Origin: Rhodospirillaceae bacterium
GTDB taxonomy: Bacteria; Pseudomonadota; Alphaproteobacteria; Micavibrionales; Micavibrionaceae
NCBI GenBank assembly: GCA_003452275.1
Contig: DMIT01000096.1
Coordinates: 1 to 7,237 of the forward strand
Length of the DNA: 7,237 bases
Direction: 5' to 3'
Translations under genes and position numbers: made by a program
The notes under the pieces: generated by a model
The model's input: the letters and a program-made list of their open reading frames with translations, nothing else
Told to the model about the DNA's origin: nothing
Database searches by the model: none
Shown: positions 1-3,985 of the stretch, piece by piece
Numbering within the stretch: the stretch's first letter is position 1
Layout: every line of letters starts with the position of its first letter

Positions 1-48
1 AAGGTGATCGTGGTTCCGAATAAAATCGTCAACGTGGTGGCCGGATAA
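1..48 (+). CDS. 3' end of an unidentified protein gene (partial)
   Basis: The frame beginning at base 1 is open for 15 codons (KVIVVPNKIVNVVAG) and ends at TAA 46-48. The rest of the gene lies outside the window. The tail is rich in valine and other beta-branched residues, so it probably ends in a beta strand. I do not recognise the family from so short a piece and assign no function. The next gene on the same strand starts 67 bp further on, with a possible promoter element and a hairpin in between, so an operon link cannot be judged. The call rests only on an open frame with protein-like composition and a stop well placed before the next gene. Confidence 0.45.
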   Translation, partial: KVIVVPNKIVNVVAG

Positions 49-69
49 TTCTGACCGCTTCGTTTGGCA

Positions 70-75
70 TATAAA
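70..75 (+). promoter_or_regulatory. Possible -10 element (TATAAA) before the small helical protein gene
   Basis: TATAAA matches the sigma-70 -10 consensus at five of six positions. Transcription would then start near base 82, right at the left arm of the hairpin that covers the start codon. No good -35 box lies at the normal distance: the CTGACC at 51-56 would leave a 13-bp spacer, which is too short. The promoter is therefore tentative. Confidence 0.3.
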
Positions 76-78
76 TTG

Positions 79-118
79 CATTGTTTTACCTCGATTTAAA
101 TCATTGAGGTAAAACATG
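79..118 (+). promoter_or_regulatory. Hairpin enclosing the ribosome binding site and ATG of the 116-433 gene
   Basis: GTTTTACCTC (83-92) is the exact reverse complement of GAGGTAAAAC (106-115). With one unpaired T at 82, pairing continues as CAT (79-81) with the start codon ATG (116-118), giving about 13 bp with a single bulge and a 13-nt loop. The right arm contains the Shine-Dalgarno sequence GAGG (106-109), six bases before the ATG, so both ribosome contact points would be paired in the folded RNA. The loop contains a 10-bp palindrome, GATTTAAATC (93-102). There is no U-tract after the stem, so it does not look like a terminator. It could be a translational switch (thermometer, protein or RNA target) or, as DNA, a dyad operator just downstream of the possible -10 box. 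The repeat is seen directly; the function is inferred. Confidence 0.6.
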
Positions 119-433
119 TCCAGTACCATCCCATCCAACAGCCCGTCAATCGCCGCGTCCCTCTTTGCGCCGAATAGCAAGACCGGCACTTATTCCTCGG
201 CAACAAAGACCGTATCCGATCCGGTGAGTGAATTTCTTGCCTATCAAAAAAAGACTCCACAGGAAAAAATTGTCGATTCTATCCTCAAAAAATATGGCCT
301 GACCAAAGAGGATCTGGCGCATCTCTCCCCCGAAGACCTGAAAAAAATTCAGGATGAAATCAAATCCACCATTGAAAAAGAAATGAAAGCCCAACTGGCC
401 GAAAAAGGTATTCTGGTCGATCTGTCCGCTTAA
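116..433 (+). CDS. Small helical protein of unknown function (105 aa)
   Basis: No enzymatic function is recognised. Residues 1-37 are rich in Ser, Thr, Pro and Ala and look disordered. Residues 38-93 look helical and highly charged: an EFLAYQKKTPQEK stretch, a helix SILKKYGL, then TKEDLAHLSPEDLKKI and a Lys/Glu-rich helix DEIKSTIEKEMKAQ. The protein has no signal peptide and no membrane segment, so it is probably cytoplasmic. The pattern 'TP.EK...ILKK.GLT.EDL..L.PE....I...I' resembles small alphaproteobacterial proteins I recall as uncharacterised; this is memory, not a search. The start is the first ATG, with GAGG six bases upstream, but both lie in a strong inverted repeat. The gene is transcribed toward the carboxypeptidase/pilin-like pair and shares no strand with it. 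The composition of the helical part supports a real gene. Confidence 0.8.
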   Translation: MSSTIPSNSPSIAASLFAPNSKTGTYSSATKTVSDPVSEFLAYQKKTPQEKIVDSILKKYGLTKEDLAHLSPEDLKKIQDEIKSTIEKEMKAQLAEKGILVDLSA

Positions 434-439
434 AAGCTA

Positions 440-482
440 CGGCCCCGCCTTAGGGTTCGGCAATGGCCGGATTTCTATTTTT
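440..482. terminator. Imperfect two-way terminator between convergent genes
   Basis: CGGCC (440-444) pairs with GGCCG (465-469). Inside it, GCC (447-449) pairs with GGC (459-461), with a small internal loop between the two stems. On the plus strand it is followed by a T-rich run (471-482, GATTTCTATTTTT). On the minus strand the stem is followed by TAGCTTTTAA. It sits exactly between the stop of the 116-433 gene and the stop of the pilin-like gene at 495, where a shared terminator is expected. The stem is interrupted and the T-runs are imperfect, so its strength is uncertain. Confidence 0.45.
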
Positions 483-494
483 GGAAAGTTAGAT

Positions 495-1190
495 TTAACG
501 CGCGAGGAGGACGTAGTAATAATTATAGGTCGAGCCAGCGTCACAATAAACGCAAGCCTGAAGTGCCGGAAGTTTCGAGAAACTTGCCGCATCCAGCAAA
601 TTGGGGGAAATGTCGGTAAAGCTTCCCTGAAAGCGATGAGAGCTGCTTCCCATGACGCAATCCGGACTGCTTCCGCTGGCGCTGTCGGTCGGTTTGGTAT
701 TGGGAGCAAAGCCAAGCTGGGAATTTATCGCTTTACAAAAAGTTTCAGTCACATGGGGAAGAACAGCTATCAATTCCGCTTTGTCTGATCCCACCTGCAC
801 GATGCGGGATGTTCCGAAAAATTCCCATGGGGAGCCATCATTGACGCCTTGCGGGGGCTTTTTATAATTGGCTTTGGCCCCTTGCTTGCCGAAAATCTGG
901 TTTTTAGGGGCATCAGTGATATTCCCGTATTCGGTTGGCGCATCATCATGGGCAAAGCGAATGTCTGCTTCGCTGATTCCATTTGCTAGCAGATCATTAA
1001 CCGCTGTGGCCAATTCACTCCCATATTGCTGAACCTGTCCGGCTTTTAAGCCCATATCCTCTTTATCGATATCCTGTGAACCGCCGGAGCCCACCTGACG
1101 GAGCGCCACGGTCAAGGCCCCGAGTAAGACAATTCCCAACAGGATATAGATCAAGATGCTTCCGGATTCTGGTTTTGTTGGATAGGTCAT
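495..1190 (-). CDS. Pilin-like single-span membrane protein, function unknown (231 aa)
   Basis: A short polar N-terminus (about 10 residues, MTYPTKPESG) is followed by one strongly hydrophobic helix at residues 11-30 (SILIYILLGIVLLGALTVAL), and then about 200 polar residues. This is the architecture of type IV pilins and pseudopilins. The helix lacks the Glu at mature position 5 and a clear G/(F/M) cleavage site, so normal prepilin processing is doubtful. Four cysteines (152, 178, 213, 216) suggest a periplasmic, disulfide-bonded domain. Blocks such as YGNITDAP, PWEFFG, LIAVLPHVTETFCKAIN and the C-terminal YYYVLLAR match my memory of an unnamed alphaproteobacterial family with 'hypothetical' annotations. 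The start ATG has GGAGGA (1201-1206) ten bases upstream. The gene lies 36 bp behind the carboxypeptidase gene on the same strand with no terminator seen between them, so co-transcription is likely. The family link is recall; a true pilus role is not shown. Confidence 0.75.
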   Translation of the reverse strand: MTYPTKPESGSILIYILLGIVLLGALTVALRQVGSGGSQDIDKEDMGLKAGQVQQYGSELATAVNDLLANGISEADIRFAHDDAPTEYGNITDAPKNQIFGKQGAKANYKKPPQGVNDGSPWEFFGTSRIVQVGSDKAELIAVLPHVTETFCKAINSQLGFAPNTKPTDSASGSSPDCVMGSSSHRFQGSFTDISPNLLDAASFSKLPALQACVYCDAGSTYNYYYVLLAR

Positions 1191-1226
1191 GTTTTACTCT
1201 TCCTCCTACTTTGTGACTGCGGGTCT

Positions 1227-2585
1227 TTAATTGGCGTTGGGTGATACCGGCAGGCAATCATCGAGATATTTGCAGGCTTCAATCGCTTGGATGCGCGTAT
1301 AACCGGCTATTCGAGCCCTGAAAACCCATGTTGCTTCGGATGTTCGCAAGGGCATTACAACCGCATTCCCTTTATTCAGGGGGGCAGGAAGAGCTTTTAG
1401 CGCACGATACAAAGCCTGATCGGTGCTAAGCCTGTCTTGATAGGCTCCGATCTGAATGGCCCAGCTACCCTGCTTTGTTGCTGAAGAGGCCAGATCAGAG
1501 GGGGAAGTCGGTGCAGGGCGATAGAGCAGCCCCACCTTGTTCCCGTCATTCCTGTCTGCCGATGTAACAGGTCTTTTGGGTAGAGATGCAGCATCAAGGG
1601 TCATGGTGGTTTCTCTGGCAACGGCTGGACTTTCACGATCTGCCGGCTGTTCATTCAACGTATTCAGGGATCTGCCTGCAAAGCCGGCATCCAGTAAAGT
1701 CGCCATTTGGGTATTGCGGGAATTGGCAGTTTTTCCGCCGAAAACCACGCCGATCAGCCGTGTATTGCCTCGTCTTGCCGAGGCCACCAGATTAAATCCC
1801 GATGGGTTGATATATCCGGTTTTGAGACCATCCATCCCCCTGTATGTCGCCATCAGATGATTATGGTTTTTATTGACCTTGCCGTTATAGGTAAATTCTC
1901 TGAGCGAGAAATAGTGATAGTAACGCGGGTAATGACTCATCAGATACATCGCCAGTTTGGCCATGTCCCGCGCAGAGGATACTTGCCGTACATTATGAAG
2001 TCCCGATGCATTTTCAAAATGGGTCTGGGTCATGCCGATCTGACGGGCTTTCAAATTCATCATCTGGGCAAAACGCCCTTCGCTGCCGCCCAGTTTTTCG
2101 CCCAGCGCCACCGCAACATCATTGGCGGATTTGGTGACCAGAGCCTTGATCGCATTTTCAACCGTCATGGATTGCCCCGCTTTCAAACCGATGCGGCTAG
2201 GGGGCATATTGACGGCGTGCGAGGAGAAAATCACGTTTGATCCCAAAGAGATTTTCTGGGCATCCAGCGCCTCGAAAGTCAGCAGCAAAGTCATGATCTT
2301 GGTCAGTGAAGCGGGATAGAGGGCCCTGTCCGCGTCGCTTTGATATAAAACCCGCCCTGTGGCTGCATCAACAACGATATGGGCATAAGGTGGATTATAA
2401 GGAGTCACCACTTTGGTAATTTTTTTCGGCGATTTAGTATGTTTTTTTGATTTGGTGGCGGCTTCCGCCTCACCGGAAAAGCAGGCCACCGACAAGCAAA
2501 CCAGAAAAACCAGAAGCATTTTCAAAAATGATGTTAAGCGATTGTTTTTACAATATCTTTCTGCAGTGGTCACGGGCAATCTCAA
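1227..2585 (-). CDS. D-alanyl-D-alanine carboxypeptidase (peptidase S11) with C-terminal SPOR domain
   Basis: This is a low-molecular-weight penicillin-binding protein that removes the terminal D-Ala from peptidoglycan pentapeptides in the periplasm. All three active-site motifs are present: SLTK at 93-96 (nucleophile Ser93, Lys96), SAN at 153-155 and KTG at 255-257. Residues about 21-42 form a signal sequence ending at AEA/AT. A Lys-rich stretch (45-58) precedes the catalytic domain (about 62-300). A low-complexity linker leads to a SPOR domain (about 373-445, GSWAIQIGAYQ...), a fold that binds denuded glycan at division sites, so septal recruitment is inferred. This S11-plus-SPOR form is frequent in Alphaproteobacteria, where it is variously labelled dacC or dacF. 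The start is unclear: the longest frame begins with TTG at 2585, GTG at 2573 has a weak GAGA six bases upstream, and TTG at 2525 or ATG at 2519 would leave almost no signal-peptide n-region. It is divergent from the phasin gene. Confidence 0.93.
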   Translation of the reverse strand: MRLPVTTAERYCKNNRLTSFLKMLLVFLVCLSVACFSGEAEAATKSKKHTKSPKKITKVVTPYNPPYAHIVVDAATGRVLYQSDADRALYPASLTKIMTLLLTFEALDAQKISLGSNVIFSSHAVNMPPSRIGLKAGQSMTVENAIKALVTKSANDVAVALGEKLGGSEGRFAQMMNLKARQIGMTQTHFENASGLHNVRQVSSARDMAKLAMYLMSHYPRYYHYFSLREFTYNGKVNKNHNHLMATYRGMDGLKTGYINPSGFNLVASARRGNTRLIGVVFGGKTANSRNTQMATLLDAGFAGRSLNTLNEQPADRESPAVARETTMTLDAASLPKRPVTSADRNDGNKVGLLYRPAPTSPSDLASSATKQGSWAIQIGAYQDRLSTDQALYRALKALPAPLNKGNAVVMPLRTSEATWVFRARIAGYTRIQAIEACKYLDDCLPVSPNAN

Positions 2586-2691
2586 AGTCTTCAGGGGCAG
2601 TTGACGGGTGATAGGGAACGGCGGTGGTTCAAACGAATAAGATTGAGTCTAAGCAACTTCGGGCGTCTTGTCCATAATCTAATGTTTTTTG

Positions 2692-2700
2692 TGCAATGCA
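2692..2700. promoter_or_regulatory. Upstream TGCAATGCA element, candidate repressor site at the phasin promoter
   Basis: TGCA-A-TGCA is a dyad ending 8 bp before the -35 box of the proposed phasin promoter. Its context TTGTGCAATGCAAAATACT recurs, with small changes, at 2743-2758. PhaR-type repressors of polyhydroxyalkanoate genes are known to bind TGC/GCA-rich dyads at phasin promoters, so PhaR is the natural candidate. The assignment is inferred from context. Confidence 0.45.
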
Positions 2701-2708
2701 AAATACTA

Positions 2709-2736
2709 TTGACGAATGGATTTTTTGGTCTATAGT
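2709..2736 (+). promoter_or_regulatory. Sigma-70-type promoter for the phasin gene (P1)
   Basis: TTGACG (2709-2714) and TATAGT (2731-2736) each match the consensus at five of six positions and are separated by 16 bp. Transcription would start near 2743, leaving a 5' leader of about 140 bases before the phasin ATG. Two TGCA(A/T)TGCA dyads flank the promoter, one just upstream of the -35 box and one over the start point. This is the best promoter match I noticed in the spacer. Confidence 0.6.
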
Positions 2737-2744
2737 CGTTCTTG

Positions 2745-2753
2745 TGCATTGCA
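2745..2753. promoter_or_regulatory. Downstream TGCATTGCA element over the predicted start point
   Basis: TGCA-T-TGCA is the exact reverse complement of the element at 2692-2700. It covers about +2 to +10 of the transcript predicted from P1. The centre-to-centre distance to the upstream copy is 53 bp, close to five helical turns, so both sites would face the same side of the DNA. A repressor bound here would block the start of transcription. Confidence 0.45.
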
Positions 2754-2795
2754 ATACTGCTTGTTGATGGTTTTTTAAAATAAGCTTTCAAAACT

Positions 2796-2824
2796 TTGGC
2801 GCGATGCAAAATTCGTGATAAGAT
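2796..2824 (+). promoter_or_regulatory. Possible second phasin promoter (P2)
   Basis: TTGGCG (2796-2801) and TAAGAT (2819-2824) are spaced by 17 bp and each match consensus at four of six positions. A TGCA half-site (2805-2808, in GATGCAAAA) lies in the spacer. Transcripts would start near 2831 with a leader of about 54 bases. The match is modest and could be chance in AT-rich DNA. Confidence 0.3.
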
Positions 2825-2872
2825 TCGCGTCTTTGTTGAATCATATTTCGAATATTCAGAAGCCCGAACTTT

Positions 2873-2878
2873 AAGGAG
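2873..2878 (+). promoter_or_regulatory. Strong ribosome binding site of the phasin gene
   Basis: AAGGAG lies six bases before the ATG at 2885. It is the clearest Shine-Dalgarno sequence in the window, it fixes the start of the phasin, and it fits an abundant granule-coat protein. Confidence 0.8.
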
Positions 2879-2884
2879 TTTAAA

Positions 2885-3508
2885 ATGGCATCGAAACCAG
2901 TAAAGAAAAAAGCAGCCCCTAAGGCCAGCATTGAAACGGAAGCAAAAGCTGCCGTAAGCAAAGCAGAGAATATCGCTAAAGCTGCTGCATTTACCGCGAA
3001 GCCAAAATCGGCTTCGGTTGTTCCGTTTAACCCGTTGAGCGGAATAGCAACCCCTGATTTTTCTACTTTTAATCAATCCATTCCATCTCTGGATGGATCT
3101 TTGGAAACCATGGAGACCACAATGACCAACTTTAAAAACCAATACGAAAAATTTTCCAGCGAGGCGTCTTCCTCGGTACGTGAAAGCGTCGAAAATCTTT
3201 CTAAATCCAGCGCCACTTTTGCAAAAGGTGCCGAACAAATCCTGAAAACCATTACCGAAGCGGCTCAAGGTTCCAGCCAGCGCAATGCCGAAGCTTTGAA
3301 AGCTCTGATGGCAACACGTACCTTGAATGAATTTGCCGAAGCCCAGAACCAACTGGCGCAGCAAAATTTCGAAGAAGCCATGTCCACTATGACCAAATTG
3401 TCTGAAATGACCATTAAATTATGCTCTGACGCATTCGAGCCGATCAATGGTCAAATGACAAAAGCGATGTCCAGCGCCATGTCTGCTGCCAAGAAAAACG
3501 CTGCTTAA
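2885..3508 (+). CDS. Phasin family protein (Phasin_2 type), 207 aa
   Basis: Phasins are amphipathic proteins that coat polyhydroxyalkanoate granules in the cytoplasm. Residues about 72-190 are almost wholly helical and rich in Ala, Ser, Glu and Gln. They contain the family's typical features: FKNQYEKFSSEASSSVRESVENLSKS, then LMATRTLNEFAEAQNQLAQQNFEE and a final helix with KLSEMTIKLCSDAFEPI (residues 171-187). Residues 1-40 form a Lys/Ala-rich stretch (KPVKKKAAPK..., AKAAVSKAENIAKAA). This recalls the basic alanine-rich tails of DNA-binding phasins such as PhaF, although here it is N-terminal and short. Residues 41-71 are a Pro/Ser linker. The gene has its own promoter, a strong ribosome binding site and a terminator, so it is probably monocistronic. 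Family assignment is confident; granule binding assumes the host makes the polymer, and no synthase gene is visible here. Confidence 0.88.
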   Translation: MASKPVKKKAAPKASIETEAKAAVSKAENIAKAAAFTAKPKSASVVPFNPLSGIATPDFSTFNQSIPSLDGSLETMETTMTNFKNQYEKFSSEASSSVRESVENLSKSSATFAKGAEQILKTITEAAQGSSQRNAEALKALMATRTLNEFAEAQNQLAQQNFEEAMSTMTKLSEMTIKLCSDAFEPINGQMTKAMSSAMSAAKKNAA

Positions 3509-3532
3509 ATTTTAAGCTCTTTTAAGAATATG

Positions 3533-3572
3533 AACCCCCGCATCAGAAGAAGTCTCTGAGCGGGGGTTTTTT
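3533..3572 (+). terminator. Strong intrinsic terminator after the phasin gene
   Basis: AACCCCCGC (3533-3541) pairs with GCGGGGGTT (3560-3568). The stem continues inward as TCAGA (3543-3547) with TCTGA (3555-3559) after one bulged A. The loop is seven bases (3548-3554), and the stem is followed by six T residues (3567-3572). It begins 24 bp after the phasin stop and separates the phasin from clpS, which must then have its own promoter or depend on read-through. Confidence 0.92.
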
Positions 3573-3619
3573 ATCGCCTCTCCTTGGTATATATTCATTC
3601 CTATATGGAACGAAATGTG

Positions 3620-3985
3620 ATGACTGACCCCCTGATAACCAACGCAGATAATGGCAACCCGATGAACCCGTCCTACCCCCCTGATGACGGGCGGCAAACC
3701 GGATTGATGTTGAAAGCCAAACCGAAAACCCGCAAGCCGGCCATGTATAAAGTGCTGTTGCTCAATGACGATTTCACCCTGATGGAATTCGTCGTTCATG
3801 TTTTGGAAAGGTTTTTCAGCAAGAATAAGGATGAAGCAACCGAGATCATGCTCCATGTCCATAGGCGTGGGGTTGGTCTGTGCGGTGTTTTTACCTATGA
3901 AGTGGCGGAAACAAAAGTGATGCAGGTCATGGATTTTGCCCGTGCCAATGAACAACCCCTGCAATGTACGATGGAAAAAGAATAA
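3620..3985 (+). CDS. clpS: ATP-dependent Clp protease adaptor ClpS (121 aa)
   Basis: ClpS is the N-recognin that binds proteins with bulky hydrophobic N-terminal residues and hands them to ClpA for degradation by ClpAP. The first 35 or so residues are a flexible, Pro-rich tail, the part that in the family inserts into the ClpA pore. The folded core runs from about residue 40. It has the pocket motif LLNDDFT (N49, D50, D51), [12 protein letters not shown], then [24 protein letters not shown] with the pocket histidine H81 by alignment with E. coli ClpS, and ends in LQCTMEKE. I prefer ATG 3620 because GGAA lies nine bases upstream. In-frame TTG 3584 and ATG 3605 lack a ribosome binding site but would add 12 or 5 residues. 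The TAA stop directly abuts the clpA ATG (TAAATG), which implies translational coupling. I found no convincing promoter in the short gap after the phasin terminator. Confidence 0.96.
   Translation: MTDPLITNADNGNPMNPSYPPDDGRQTGLMLKAKPKTRKPAMYKVLLLNDDFTLMEFVVHVLERFFSKNKDEATEIMLHVHRRGVGLCGVFTYEVAETKVMQVMDFARANEQPLQCTMEKE

Noticed and set aside
76..83. TTGCATTG near the 116 gene, similar to the phasin TGCATTGCA element
   Set aside because: Only half of the dyad is present and it is not placed around a good promoter; too weak to call as a shared operator.
109..1197. Identical GTAAAACATG at the starts of the 116 gene (plus) and the 1190 gene (minus)
   Set aside because: This is a ten-base match at A-rich translation starts only, with different flanks. 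It can arise by chance and does not show duplication or shared control.
1707..2240. Plus-strand open frame of 177 codons inside the carboxypeptidase gene
   Set aside because: It is antisense to the catalytic domain with all active-site motifs intact; the composition (His, Ile, Arg, Phe) is typical of a shadow frame.
2591..3364. Long minus-strand open frame (257 codons) across the spacer and the phasin gene
   Set aside because: It is antisense to a clear phasin gene and runs through the divergent promoter. It is rich in Cys, Phe, Arg and Lys with no recognisable motif and has no ribosome binding site; it is a shadow frame.
3503..3517. Palindrome GCTTAAA-T-TTTAAGC over the phasin stop codon
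   Set aside because: The arms are AT-rich and leave only a one-base centre, so a stable RNA hairpin is unlikely; a much stronger terminator follows at 3533-3572.
3583..3608. CTTG ... CCTATATGG before clpS resembling an RpoH (heat-shock) promoter
   Set aside because: The spacer is only 13 bp against about 17-18 in the alphaproteobacterial consensus, and the start point would fall within a few bases of the clpS ATG.
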